From NCBI RefSeq assembly GCF_011926545.1, contig NZ_JAATIT010000002.1:669383-733382 (forward strand): a stretch of 64,000 nucleotides of DNA, given 5' to 3'. The notes beneath the pieces are model-generated. The model made no database searches, was not told where the DNA came from, and was given only the letters and a program-made list of their open reading frames with translations. Shown piece by piece: positions 18,346 through 26,558 of this stretch. Made by a program: the position numbers and the translations under genes. Every line of letters begins with the position of its first letter. Position 1 is the first letter of the stretch. This stretch comes from Sphingopyxis italica (GTDB taxonomy: Bacteria; Pseudomonadota; Alphaproteobacteria; Sphingomonadales; Sphingomonadaceae).

Positions 18346-18744
18346 ATGCGACCGTCAACAATCCGGAAGATCTATTCCTTTTTTGTAGCGTTTGTCCTGA
18401 CTGCAGTAGCTACGCCGGATTGGGCGCTGGGCCGCGGGCTGCATCGGGATAGTGTCGAAGCGGCCGACCTGAGTGTGATGGCGGTCAACAAGACCGACCG
18501 CCGCATCGAGCAGATTGCGCTGCGCGAGCCCGACGGCATCGAACTCGATTCCGATATCTTCGGTTATGACGGCCTCGCGCCGCGGCAATGGCGGGCCTTT
18601 ACCATCCCCCGTGGAGCGGGGGTCTGCACTTATGAAATCTCGATCCTGTTTGAGGAAAAGAAGGAAGCGGACTGCTGCAGCGACCCTTTGCCGATCGGCG
18701 TCCGAAATCTGTGCGATGATCCGCGGATTGTCGTTCATGACTAG
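18346..18744 (+). CDS. Small secreted protein of unknown function
   Basis: The 132-residue protein begins with a signal peptide (MRPSTIRKIYSFFVAFVLTA, cleavage near ALG). The mature domain has four cysteines, a CC pair near residue 112 and a conserved-looking block AVNKTDRRIEQIALREPDG. AGGA precedes the ATG. I do not recognise a family. It overlaps the LprI-like gene by eight bases, so both are probably translated from one mRNA and act in the periplasm. Confidence 0.65.
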   Translation: MRPSTIRKIYSFFVAFVLTAVATPDWALGRGLHRDSVEAADLSVMAVNKTDRRIEQIALREPDGIELDSDIFGYDGLAPRQWRAFTIPRGAGVCTYEISILFEEKKEADCCSDPLPIGVRNLCDDPRIVVHD

Positions 18745-19222
18745 CTGGCGTAAAATCGGCTTTGGCGGCCTGCTTCTCTCCGCCACCATCCCCTTGAACG
18801 GGACGGTGGTTGCCCCATCGAACGCGCAAACGGCGGCGCCAGTCACGGTTCCGGCAAGTTTCGATTGCGGCAAAGCGACGCGCGCGGTCGATCGCTTCCT
18901 GTGCGCCAATGCCGCCTTGCGCTGGCAGGACCTGGCCCTCTCGCGAAGCTATCGCGCTACGCTCAGCGCGCTGAGCGGCCCGGCACGCGCGGCGCTGGTG
19001 GCGGAGCAGCGCGACTGGGTTAGCGAACGCGACCGCCGCTGCGCCGCCGACCGCAGCTTCATTGAACTGAACGATCCCGCGTCATCGGTCCACGATCAGG
19101 CGTATGACTGCCTGATGACGGTCTATCTCGACCTAAGGCACTTACGATCGCTACGCGACAGCGGCATGATCGACGAAGCGGAATATCGGGCGAAGCGCGC
19201 CGAGATATTGGCGGCCCTGTGA
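18737..19222 (+). CDS. LprI-type (DUF1311) secreted protein with SHOCT-like tail
   Basis: The 161-residue protein has a signal peptide (MTSWRKIGFGGLLLSATIPL) and an LprI N-terminal-like domain: FDCGKATRAVDRFLCAN, LALSRSYRATL, EQRDWVSERDRRC, followed by a cysteine in YDCLMTVY. This cysteine spacing is typical of DUF1311/LprI, some members of which inhibit lysozyme. The last 25 residues (LRDSGMIDEAEYRAKRAEIL) look like a SHOCT motif. Its start lies inside the end of the previous gene and its stop overlaps the next start (TGATG). Confidence 0.78.
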   Translation: MTSWRKIGFGGLLLSATIPLNGTVVAPSNAQTAAPVTVPASFDCGKATRAVDRFLCANAALRWQDLALSRSYRATLSALSGPARAALVAEQRDWVSERDRRCAADRSFIELNDPASSVHDQAYDCLMTVYLDLRHLRSLRDSGMIDEAEYRAKRAEILAAL

Positions 19223-19347
19223 TGAAGCGCCGGACTCGCCTAGGCCTCGCGGCCCTGCTCTGTGCAGCGATCGCGGGCTGCGCAAACCGGGAGCTAGCCG
19301 CGCGCGACACTTTGGCCAAGCCTTCACATGACCGATCGAGCGCGTGA
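19222..19347 (+). CDS. 41-residue lipoprotein, possibly a truncated gene
   Basis: The ATG at 19222 shares bases with the preceding TGA (TGATG). The product begins MKRRTRLGLAALLCAAIAGC, a good lipoprotein signal with lipobox IAGC, and ends after only 21 more residues. It may be a genuine small lipoprotein, or the stump of a longer one, because the sequence that follows is disturbed. Confidence 0.45.
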   Translation: MKRRTRLGLAALLCAAIAGCANRELAARDTLAKPSHDRSSA

Positions 19348-19637
19348 CGGCGACGAAGATGAGCGGCGGGCGCTGGAGCGAAGTGATGCGGCGCGCGAAC
19401 CCCGTCCCCGACCCACCCGCGGAAATTCGGGCCGACCCGGCGCGGCTCGCCCAGTGGACCGAGAGCCATCACGCGCCCTTCTCTCCCGGCTTCGAACATA
19501 ATTACGCAGGGTTCCACGCCGCCGGATGTGGACATGAGGCCGAACACCTCTGCTTCTGCCCGCTCGAAGCTCCGATCGGGAAGCAGGCGGCTTGTCACTG
19601 CAAAGCGCCCATCGCCCCGTTGTTGCCGGGCTCCTGA
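19344..19637 (+). CDS. Cysteine/histidine-rich small ORF, doubtful
   Basis: A GTG at 19344 overlaps the stop of the small lipoprotein gene (GTGA). The 97-residue frame carries a tight Cys/His cluster near its end (AAGCGHEAEHLCFCPLE, AACHCKAP) that could bind metal. There is no recognised family and no signal peptide. It may be the continuation of the preceding lipoprotein gene after a frameshift, or not a gene at all. Confidence 0.3.
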   Translation: MTATKMSGGRWSEVMRRANPVPDPPAEIRADPARLAQWTESHHAPFSPGFEHNYAGFHAAGCGHEAEHLCFCPLEAPIGKQAACHCKAPIAPLLPGS

Positions 19638-19651
19638 GATGGAGAAGCGCG

Positions 19652-19944
19652 ATGACCGAGGAAGGCGCCGGCATGGCCCTGCGCGCGTTGATCGGTCCGG
19701 GGATCGTCGCAGAGATCTTCGGGCTGCTGTTCCTGATCGCGGCGCTCGACAGGTTTCTCAAGGCGCATCGCTCTTGGCTATCCGGCCGCTGGACATTGTG
19801 TCCGCGGCGGTGGCTTGGGGGTTCGTCGCGATGACGTTCGCGGTTACGAGCGGCGCGGTCTACTCCGCCGATACCGAGATCGCGCAGTTCGACATGGCGA
19901 CGTACGCCGAACACCGCATCGCGGGCACCGCGCGCGGCGACCAG
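19652..19944 (+). pseudogene. Frameshifted small membrane protein relic
   Basis: An ATG at 19652 with GGAGAAG upstream begins a membrane protein (LIGPGIVAEIFGLLFLIAAL) that is lost after about residue 40. A second hydrophobic segment continues in another frame from about 19770 (LLAIRPLDIVSAAVAWGFVA, then AVTSGAVYSADTEIAQFDMA). The two parts read as one two-helix protein with a frameshift between about 19760 and 19790. Similarity fades after about 19944, and nothing recognisable follows up to 20127. Confidence 0.5.
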
Positions 19945-20127
19945 CCTATACCGTGTCGGCCGATCTTGGCAGAGCGGTGTGAGCAACATACAATCGCTGC
20001 GGCGACGAATTTCTGGCAGAGCCGGATAGACAGGCACCCGAGCACTTCTGCCTCGCCGCGATGAACCGGCGCGGCGCGTCTGGCCACGCGGTCTCCCGGG
20101 CGATAGCGGGAGATTAAGGGCCGCATT

Positions 20128-21693
20128 TCATCCGACGTCCTCCAGGCAGCCATACCAGCAGATAATTTCGCCGTCCGTACCAACGCGCGCCGCCCCTCTG
20201 GAACGCAGTCGCCTCCAAGCGTCGGTTTCAGAACGGCGGACGCGATATTCCGTGTCGATCGGGCTTCCGCTTTCGAATGATTTGTTCATTGCGTCCAGCG
20301 TCGGCTGGATGTCATCGGGGTGCAATGCGTCCAGCCAGCCAAAACCTTGCCATTGATCCCCCTTCATTCCAGTCATTTCCAACCATCGTTGGCTGACATC
20401 CAAAGCCCGTCCTTCCGGATCGATGATCCATGGAATTTGGGGCAACAACTCGACCATATGCCGAAAGTTTTCTTCGGCCGCCCGGCGCGCTTCTTCGGCG
20501 TCCTTAATGGGGGACATATCCGCAATCGCCACGGACACCCCGACCACTTCTCCTGCTTCGTCACGGGCTGGCTCGTAGGACAAGTGAATCGTCCGGCCGC
20601 CATTGACGCCAGACGCAGGTTTCGTGACTTCGACGCTTGGAATAGCCTCGCCGTCGAGCGCCCGACGGATATACTCTTCGACTATCGGAAAGAGTTCGGG
20701 GATCATTTCCGAAACAGTTCTACCGATATGTTCCTCCATAGGCCGCCCGTTCATTTCCGCGAGCTTACGGTTTAGCATCCTGTACCGAAGGTTTCGATCC
20801 AGAAACCCCAGTCCAACCGGCGCGCCGTCATACACGGCCTGCAGTTGCGCGAGCCTCACCGAGGGAAGGAGATCCAAGCTACCGCGAGAAACGCGCCCTA
20901 CAGCATCAATCGACATGGCGGAGGGATCTATCGGTCGAAAACCTGACACAGCATCCGCAAGGTCTTTGGCGGGCATCGCCTTTCCGTAGAGCCAGCCTTG
21001 CGCCAACTCGCAACCGAGCCACTGTAACATCTGGACCTGCTCAAGTGTCTCGACCCCTTCAGCTACTGTTACAAGTCCCAAGCTTTGACCCAAGCCCACG
21101 ACCGCGGCGACAATTTTCCGACTGTCACGACGCTCCTCCATGGATCGCACAAAACTCTGATCAACCTTGATTTCATCGAACGGAAGGGATTGGAGATGCG
21201 TTAAACTCGAGTACCCCGTTCCAAAATCATCGAGCGCCAGCTTGCAGCCCCGGGCCTTCAAGGCCCCCAAAATTGTACGCGCTTGATCACCATTCTCTGT
21301 CAAAGCGCTTTCGGTAATTTCGATCGTCAAACGATCTAAAGAGAATCCGGCAGCCTCGGCGATGGCCTGGATATTTATGGGCAAGCTGGGCCCGCGCAAC
21401 TGGACTGGTGAGATATTGACGGAGAGGGTTCCGAAGCTTGGCTGGCTCGCCATTGCAGAGAAAGCTCGATGGAATAATTCACTGGTTAATCGGTCAATCC
21501 ATCCGTCTTTTTCGGCCAAAGAAACAAATTCCCCTGGTGGAATCCATCCTCGATCGGGGTGTTTCCATCTGGCGAGAAGCTCAAACCCTTGCAGATCACC
21601 CGTTCGAAGATTGACAAGCGGCTGAAAGTGCGGGCGGAACTCACCATTGGCGAAAGCTCGCTCGATTTCTCGTTGCTGTTCGATGTTCCCCAC
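20128..21693 (-). CDS. EAL-PAS-PAS protein (cyclic-di-GMP phosphodiesterase-like)
   Basis: About 521 residues from a GTG at 21693; longer starts are possible. An EAL domain occupies about residues 10-240 with catalytic-type residues in place: E in GFELLARW (signature ELL instead of EAL), SVNISPVQL, EITESAL, LALDDFGTGYSSL, IKVDQSF and VAEGVET. It could hydrolyse cyclic-di-GMP. Two PAS domains follow (VYDGAPVGLGFLDRNLRYRM, then LLPQIPWIIDPEGRALDVS). The order, EAL before PAS, is uncommon, and the protein ends right after the second PAS (YGCLEDVG), where related sensor proteins continue into a histidine-kinase domain. It may be a truncated kinase. Confidence 0.82.
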   Translation of the reverse strand: MGNIEQQREIERAFANGEFRPHFQPLVNLRTGDLQGFELLARWKHPDRGWIPPGEFVSLAEKDGWIDRLTSELFHRAFSAMASQPSFGTLSVNISPVQLRGPSLPINIQAIAEAAGFSLDRLTIEITESALTENGDQARTILGALKARGCKLALDDFGTGYSSLTHLQSLPFDEIKVDQSFVRSMEERRDSRKIVAAVVGLGQSLGLVTVAEGVETLEQVQMLQWLGCELAQGWLYGKAMPAKDLADAVSGFRPIDPSAMSIDAVGRVSRGSLDLLPSVRLAQLQAVYDGAPVGLGFLDRNLRYRMLNRKLAEMNGRPMEEHIGRTVSEMIPELFPIVEEYIRRALDGEAIPSVEVTKPASGVNGGRTIHLSYEPARDEAGEVVGVSVAIADMSPIKDAEEARRAAEENFRHMVELLPQIPWIIDPEGRALDVSQRWLEMTGMKGDQWQGFGWLDALHPDDIQPTLDAMNKSFESGSPIDTEYRVRRSETDAWRRLRSRGAARVGTDGEIICWYGCLEDVG

Positions 21694-21947
21694 CCCCCGC
21701 GGCCTTATTGGCCCTTCATTCTGTTTTCCGCCGCGTGTCCGACTTCGGAAGCAGCAGGACGAATCTAGGCCCACTTTCCGCTGCTTCCTAACGGGGATTT
21801 GACAAATTGGCGGACCACAGTCGGGCTCAGACGGTGTAAGTGAAGCCGAAGTAGCTGTCGCCGGTTTTATCATTGCGGGCGGCAGCCTCGGGATGTCCGC
21901 TCCTGCCAAACAGCAGTCATTCGCCACCGATGCCCCGAAAACAGGCG

Positions 21948-22250
21948 TTATGACGAGAGCAGCCTGTCGGGAAAGCGCTCGCGATAGTGCTGGATGCGCG
22001 TGGTGCGCAAACCCGGAACCCCGACCCGATCGAACAGACGCTGCCAGTTTGCCAGTTCTTCGAGGCTCATGCGATAACGGGCGCAAGTCTCTTCGGGCGT
22101 GAGCAGCCCGCCTTCGACCGCAGCAACCACTTGCGCCTTGCGTCGGCTGACCCACCGCGTCGTCTCAGGCGGCGGCAGATTATCGATCGTCAATTCTTCG
22201 CCCAGCGGACCGATGATTGATGCCGAACGTATCTTCTGGTTCTCGAGCAC
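21948..22250 (-). CDS. sciP: SciP-like cell-cycle regulator (DUF1153)
   Basis: The 100-residue protein matches DUF1153/SciP: SIIGPLGEELTIDNLPPPET, TRWVSRRKAQVVAAVEGGLL, CARYRMSLEELANWQRL and LRTTRIQHYRE form a helix-turn-helix that in Caulobacter represses CtrA-activated genes in G1. The GTG at 22250 has GGAG seven bases upstream, and the length fits Caulobacter SciP (93). The gene stands alone. Its product supports an alphaproteobacterial host. Confidence 0.9.
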   Translation of the reverse strand: MLENQKIRSASIIGPLGEELTIDNLPPPETTRWVSRRKAQVVAAVEGGLLTPEETCARYRMSLEELANWQRLFDRVGVPGLRTTRIQHYRERFPDRLLSS

Positions 22251-22494
22251 ATCGACTCTCCGTCTCGCGGCATTATGCCGCAGTTGTGCCCCCCGATCTT
22301 GCAACGGGATGATGCTGGCTTAATCGGGTTAATGAAGTTTTGGCCGAGAGCCTTAATTGAGACGAGCCGAGAGCGGCGCAGGCCAAATCTTGAATTGGCT
22401 CGCACGCGCCTGCTGAATCATCCTGCCCTGAAAATGGCACCTTCGGCTCCGCCGTGCGTATTGGTTCCGACATGGTGGATAGTTGGAGGCGTTG

Positions 22495-22755
22495 ATGGCA
22501 ACCGAGTGCACGGCCTACCGCGATGGCAAGGGATCACTTCACCCGACCCCCGAGAGGGCAACGCTCGCCGATCTGGCCGATGTATTGGGACGCGTGGGCG
22601 AGGAAGGCGGAATGACTTCAGGCGTCGCCAAGCTGATCTTCGAGAAAAGAGAAGAGATCGAGCGGGTCTTTGCCGAGCATGATGCCATCCTCGCGAGCAG
22701 CACTCCGACGCAGGACGAGACAGGAGAAGTCGTACCAATCAAGGGCGCCGGCTGA
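22495..22755 (+). CDS. Small hypothetical protein
   Basis: The 86-residue protein starts at an ATG preceded by GGAGG (22485-22489). It is acidic and predicted mostly helical (RATLADLADVLGRVGEEGGM, LIFEKREEIERVFAEHDAIL). I do not recognise a family. The start signal is good and the frame is free of conflicts, so it is probably expressed. The 240 bases before it, upstream of sciP, hold two TTAA motifs but no clear operator. Confidence 0.55.
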   Translation: MATECTAYRDGKGSLHPTPERATLADLADVLGRVGEEGGMTSGVAKLIFEKREEIERVFAEHDAILASSTPTQDETGEVVPIKGAG

Positions 22756-22810
22756 ACCGGCCATAACCGGTTGGATCGTCGCGCTACTCAAGCAGCGTGA
22801 TCTGATCGGC

Positions 22811-23049
22811 TCAACGCCGAACAAAGAAAATCGCCCGGTTCTCAGAAACTGCGAAAACCTTCGATCGTACCGCCACGAGCGCAACCGGCGCCCTTTTGCC
22901 CGAAACAGTCCCTGCTCCCGATAGCAGCCGGACATAAGCGCGGGTTTCGGCAGGCAGCGTCTGGCCATCGGAAATGAAGGCGGCGTAGCGCGTCGGTCCG
23001 GCGTTATAGGCCGCGAAGAGGCCGTGGTAGCCGAAACGGTCGTACGAGC
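22811..23049 (-). pseudogene. Lytic transglycosylase C-terminal fragment
   Basis: Read on the minus strand from about 23049 to the TGA at 22811, the translation gives YDRFGYHGLFAAYNAGPTRY followed by LPAETRAYVRLLSG. AAYNAGPxRY and LPAETRAYV are signatures of SLT/VirB1-type lytic transglycosylases, which cut peptidoglycan and often belong to conjugation clusters. There is no start codon and no catalytic N-terminal half. The fragment joins the MarR relic directly in a different frame, which marks a deletion or recombination junction. Confidence 0.75.
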
Positions 23050-23401
23050 TTGAGCTCCAGATAATGCAGCGCTTTCGCGGCGGCGCGGCGCGTGTCGTTC
23101 GCTTCCTCGGCGAAACGAACGATCCGCGCGCGCCCGTCGTCGGGATCGGGAACCAGTTCGACGATGCCGCGCGTCTCGAGCTCGCTCAGCATCAGGCTGA
23201 TCGCCTGGCGCGTAACGCCAAGGTTGCGGGCGATGCGCGTCGCGCGATGTTCCCCCGCCGAGATATGGCGATCAGCATCGACTGGGCGCGGCTGACGTTC
23301 GGAATGCCGGCTTCCTTGAGCGCAGCCTGAAGCGCCTCATCGAACCAATAGAGGGCGCTCAGCAGGTTCATCATCAGAAATCGGCTATCGATCGTCGTCA
23401 T
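23045..23401 (-). pseudogene. Frameshifted and truncated MarR family regulator
   Basis: The ATG at 23401 overlaps the stop of the AraC gene (ATGA). The product begins MTTIDSRFLMMNLLSALYWF and reaches SRAQSMLIA, then a one-base loss near 23265 shifts the frame. The next frame restores the winged helix: GEHRATRIARNLGVTRQAIS, LMLSELETRGIVELVPDPDD, ARIVRF. The family's C-terminal dimer helices are missing because the sequence runs into the transglycosylase fragment. It was probably the last gene of the iron operon and is now inactive. Confidence 0.75.
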
Positions 23402-24258
23402 CCCCTTGGCCGCGGCGCGCCGGTCATAAGGTCGGTCGCCACCTCCTTGCAATCGCGGCGCATGGAGCCCGACCCGGTCGCGGTCAACCGGTCTTGCGAT
23501 TCCGCAGGCGCCCCTTCGCGGCGCCGCATATCGGTCGGCGTCATGCCGAACCGGCGCGCGAAGGCGCGGGTGAAGCTGGCGTTGCTTTGATAGCCGCAGC
23601 GATAGCCGATGCTCGAAATCGGCAGATCGCTGAGCGTCAACAACATGCGGGCATGCGACAGCCGCCGCTCGCTCACCGCCTCCGCGACGGTGCATTTATA
23701 CATTTCGCGAAACCCCTGCGTCAGCTTCGCTTTGCCGAGCCCCGACCGCCGCGCGATCTCGGCCACGGTCAATGGCTCCCGCCAGCCTTCGCTGACCAGC
23801 TGGTGCGCAGTGGCGACGCGTTTGGCGTCGATCTCGCTCAGCGTCGTCTTGCCATGGAACTCGACCATCCGATGCTCTTCGAGCGCGCCGAACAGCCGGC
23901 ACAGCAGTTCGAGGCTGCGCGCGGTGCGGAGCATGCCCGCAACCTCGCTTTCCCCCTCGACCGCCACGAGCGCACGGCCAAGCTCGCGCAGGTCGGCGGA
24001 GAGATACCAGCTTCCCTTCACGCTCGGCAGCAGCCCGAACATGCGCAGGCACGCGTTGCGGCTGATCGCGAACAGCAGGATATGGCCGCCCGCTTCCTCG
24101 CCGATATTTTCGCCCGCCAATATGCTGACCGCGGGTTCGCCCATGTCGCCGAAGCCGATGACGATCGGCTCGGGCGGCAGCCACGTCGGATCGAGGACGC
24201 CGCGCCCGATGAAGCTCGCCAATTCCGCCGATATGATGATCGCGCGCTTATGTGTCAT
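23398..24258 (-). CDS. AraC family regulator of the iron-uptake cluster
   Basis: The 286-residue protein has a variable N-terminal sensing region (about 1-145) and a C-terminal AraC domain at about 150-250: AEIARRSGLGKAKLTQGFRE, SSIGYRCGYQSNASFTRAFA and RRFGMTPTDMRRRE. Regulators of this layout (PchR-like) often respond to a ferric siderophore and activate the cognate receptor. It follows DUF3325 by about 100 bases on the same strand, which supports that role. A 30-residue C-terminal extension is unusual. It overlaps the MarR relic (ATGA). Confidence 0.87.
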   Translation of the reverse strand: MTHKRAIIISAELASFIGRGVLDPTWLPPEPIVIGFGDMGEPAVSILAGENIGEEAGGHILLFAISRNACLRMFGLLPSVKGSWYLSADLRELGRALVAVEGESEVAGMLRTARSLELLCRLFGALEEHRMVEFHGKTTLSEIDAKRVATAHQLVSEGWREPLTVAEIARRSGLGKAKLTQGFREMYKCTVAEAVSERRLSHARMLLTLSDLPISSIGYRCGYQSNASFTRAFARRFGMTPTDMRRREGAPAESQDRLTATGSGSMRRDCKEVATDLMTGAPRPRG

Positions 24259-24356
24259 CGAACTGCCGGCCTCTCCCGATCAGCGTGGGGTGAGGTCCCC
24301 TTAGAGTTCCGGGAGAAACGCGTCCAGTTCGGTGGACGACACCCCCGGCAGCGGGA

Positions 24357-24644
24357 TCAGCGGCCGGTGGCTCCGCGCGCCGACAGATGTGTGAGAAGCA
24401 GTACGGTGAGCAGCGCGCCGCCGCTGAGCTGGCCGAGCCACTCGACCGCGCCATAGCCCCACCCGAGCGCGAGACCAGCCACCGGATAGGCCAGAAGCAA
24501 CAGGAACAGGCCGCCCCGGCGCATGCGCACGGCCGTTCCGGCGCGAAGCTTGCGGCCCAGAAGATCGCGCTGATGCCGGTCGCGTGCGGCGCAAAGCATC
24601 GCGAATCCGGCGAAGGCGAAGAGGAAGAGCAAAAGGTGGATCAT
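24357..24644 (-). CDS. DUF3325 family inner-membrane protein
   Basis: The 95-residue protein has three hydrophobic segments (IHLLLFLFAFAGFAMLCAA, GGLFLLLLAYPVAGLALGWG, GGALLTVLLLTHLSA) and a DRHQRDLLGR loop, as in DUF3325. This family is found with PepSY-domain proteins and siderophore receptors. The ATG at 24644 overlaps the stop of the PepSY gene (ATGA). Its biochemical role is unknown; it may help a PepSY ferric reductase. Confidence 0.8.
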   Translation of the reverse strand: MIHLLLFLFAFAGFAMLCAARDRHQRDLLGRKLRAGTAVRMRRGGLFLLLLAYPVAGLALGWGYGAVEWLGQLSGGALLTVLLLTHLSARGATGR

Positions 24645-26203
24645 GCCGCTTCGACACCCGGTATCGCGCCCGCGGAAGCTCGGCGCGACGAGACCCTGCC
24701 CTCCTGCCTGCGCGCGACCTTCAGCGCCGCCCAGCCAAAGCCGACGGCAATAAGCAGCATCGCGCCATCGAACGCGGCGAAAACCGCGTCGCCGGCCGCC
24801 AGACTGGTGAAGAGCGACCGATCGGTGGTCAAGGCGTTGACGACGGGCACCGCCGCGAAAGCGAGCGCGGTTGCCGACAAGGTTTCGAGCCAAGCGCGCC
24901 GCGCGGGTCGTGCCAGCGCCCATATCGCCACCGCGCCCCAGGCGATGAACATGGTATCGATCTCGCGGTCGCTGCGACCGGCGATGCCGAGCGGCAACAG
25001 ACGGTTGGCGAGGAAATAAACCGCCATGCCGAACGGCAGGCCCGCAATCGCCGCGATGTTCAGCTTCTCGACGAGCCGGAATCCGAAATGTGGCCGCTCG
25101 GGATCGGACAGCCTGGCGCGGCGCTTCACCGTCCACAGGATCAGGCCCGAGGCGACCATGACGCAGCCCGCCACGCCCGACAGGAAATAGAGGGCTCGCA
25201 GCCAGGGCGAGGCGAAACGGCCGGCGTGAATCCCGATCATCGTGTCTTCGGTCACCGTCGCCGCACCCGATGGATCCAGCGCGCCGACCGGCCTCCCCGT
25301 CACCCCGTCGAAGGTCAGCGAGCGCAGGCTGATCGACATCCCGGCATCGGGCGCACTCGACACGATGACCTGCGCCGAACGATCACCCGGGTTGAGGATG
25401 CGCACGCTTCCCGCGGCGCTTCCCCATGCTTGCTCGGCGCGCTCGACCATCGGTCCGATGGGGGCAAGCGGTGCCGCCCCCGTCTTTTCCCCCGGCACGG
25501 GCCAAGGAGAGGTCGCGTCGAAAAATTTGCCTTCATCGGCGTAATTGGCGGCGATACCCCACGGCATATAGTGGGTCGCAAGGCTGACGAGGCCGGTGTA
25601 GGTGATCATCAGGATGAAGGGCAAGAACAGCACGCTCGACGCATTATGCGCATCGAGCCAGCTTCGCTGGCCCTTGCCGAACCGCAGCAGGAAGAAATCC
25701 GCGAGGATCTTCTTGTGCGTGACGATGCCGCTGAGGATCGCGACGAGCATCGCCATCGCCGCGATGCCGACCAGCCAGCGCGCCCAATACCAGTTGATGT
25801 AATGAAGATCGTAGTGAAAGCGGTAGAGGAACCAGCCGCCCAGCGTCTCGCGCGCGAAAACCCTGGTCCCGGTGCCGTCGAGGCGCGCGCTGGTCGGCGC
25901 GTCGGCGGGCGCGTCAGGGCCGTTCACCCAATAGAGTTGCAGGCCGGCGGCGCGCTTGCCCGTCGAATAGATCGACCATTCGCTGCCATCGGACGCCTCG
26001 CGCTTCAGCCACTCGGTCGCCGCGACGAAGCCGCTCGCCGGATCGGCCGGGACGCTCCGCACCTCGGGCGTCATCCAGAGGGTGATTTCTTCCTGAAAAT
26101 AGGCCGAAGTCCCCGTCACGAAGATGGCGAACAGCAGCCAGCCGAGCAGCAGCCCCGTCCAGGTGTGCAGCCACGCCATCGATTGCCGGAAGCCGCCCTT
26201 CAC
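24641..26203 (-). CDS. PepSY-associated TM protein, putative siderophore ferric reductase
   Basis: The 520-residue protein has an N-terminal transmembrane helix (SMAWLHTWTGLLLGWLLFAI), a periplasmic PepSY-like domain, and further helices (YWARWLVGIAAMAMLVAILSG, LDAHNASSVLFLPFILMI). Histidines in HTWTG, FHYDLHY and AHNASS could ligate haem as in FoxB/FsrB-type reductases that release iron from imported siderophores. A PepSY-like strand pattern (SISLRSLTFDGVTGRPVGAL) lies mid-protein. The GTG at 26203 overlaps the upstream stop (GTGA) and has GGAGGA before it. Operon order DUF3649-PepSY-DUF3325 is conserved in iron loci. Confidence 0.85.
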   Translation of the reverse strand: MKGGFRQSMAWLHTWTGLLLGWLLFAIFVTGTSAYFQEEITLWMTPEVRSVPADPASGFVAATEWLKREASDGSEWSIYSTGKRAAGLQLYWVNGPDAPADAPTSARLDGTGTRVFARETLGGWFLYRFHYDLHYINWYWARWLVGIAAMAMLVAILSGIVTHKKILADFFLLRFGKGQRSWLDAHNASSVLFLPFILMITYTGLVSLATHYMPWGIAANYADEGKFFDATSPWPVPGEKTGAAPLAPIGPMVERAEQAWGSAAGSVRILNPGDRSAQVIVSSAPDAGMSISLRSLTFDGVTGRPVGALDPSGAATVTEDTMIGIHAGRFASPWLRALYFLSGVAGCVMVASGLILWTVKRRARLSDPERPHFGFRLVEKLNIAAIAGLPFGMAVYFLANRLLPLGIAGRSDREIDTMFIAWGAVAIWALARPARRAWLETLSATALAFAAVPVVNALTTDRSLFTSLAAGDAVFAAFDGAMLLIAVGFGWAALKVARRQEGRVSSRRASAGAIPGVEAA

Positions 26204-26508
26204 AGCCTTCCTCCCACCGCGATCAGCAGCCAGTCGGCGGTGCCGGCAACCAGCCCGGCGGCGACCAGCCCGATCCACAGCCGCAGGGCCGAGCGGACCG
26301 CAAAGGCGGTCATCGCGATCCCCGCGAAGATCGCGAAGGAGAGCGTCGTCGCGGCGATCGAGGCCTGCGCGGCGTCGCCCGGCAGCAGCCGCGCGATCAG
26401 CATGGTCAGCGCGCTGGTGACGGCATAGTTGAGCGGCACCGCGGCGAGCGCGCGCGCCGCGATGTCGCGCCCCCTCGCGGCGCGCAAATTTTGGACCGCC
26501 CTGCTCAT
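26200..26508 (-). CDS. DUF3649 family membrane protein
   Basis: The 102-residue protein has three hydrophobic segments (AVPLNYAVTSALTMLIARLL, LSFAIFAGIAMTAFAV, LWIGLVAAGLVAGTADWLL) and fits DUF3649, a small inner-membrane protein encoded beside PepSY reductases and siderophore receptors. It starts 18 bases downstream of a Fur-like palindrome and overlaps the PepSY gene, so it heads the inner-membrane part of the iron module. Confidence 0.82.
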   Translation of the reverse strand: MSRAVQNLRAARGRDIAARALAAVPLNYAVTSALTMLIARLLPGDAAQASIAATTLSFAIFAGIAMTAFAVRSALRLWIGLVAAGLVAGTADWLLIAVGGRL

Positions 26509-26526
26509 CGCACCCCTATCGCAACA

Positions 26527-26543
26527 TTGCGACTGACTCGCAA
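26527..26543. promoter_or_regulatory. Candidate Fur box before the DUF3649 operon
   Basis: TTGCGACTGACTCGCAA has perfect six-base arms (TTGCGA/TCGCAA) around a five-base centre and resembles the alphaproteobacterial Fur consensus TTGCGAATnATTCGCAA. It lies between the receptor stop and the DUF3649 start. Repression by Fur under iron-replete conditions is inferred. Confidence 0.6.
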
Positions 26544-26558
26544 TAGCCTCGCTCCATG

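Noticed and set aside
22310..22375. CtrA box upstream of sciP
   Set aside because: The two TTAA motifs in TTAATCGGGTTAA are five, not seven, bases apart, and further TTAA motifs do not pair correctly.
24584..26428. Long plus-strand open frame opposite the PepSY gene
   Set aside because: It is Arg/Gly/Pro-rich with no domain; the opposite strand has an overlapping, recognisable operon.
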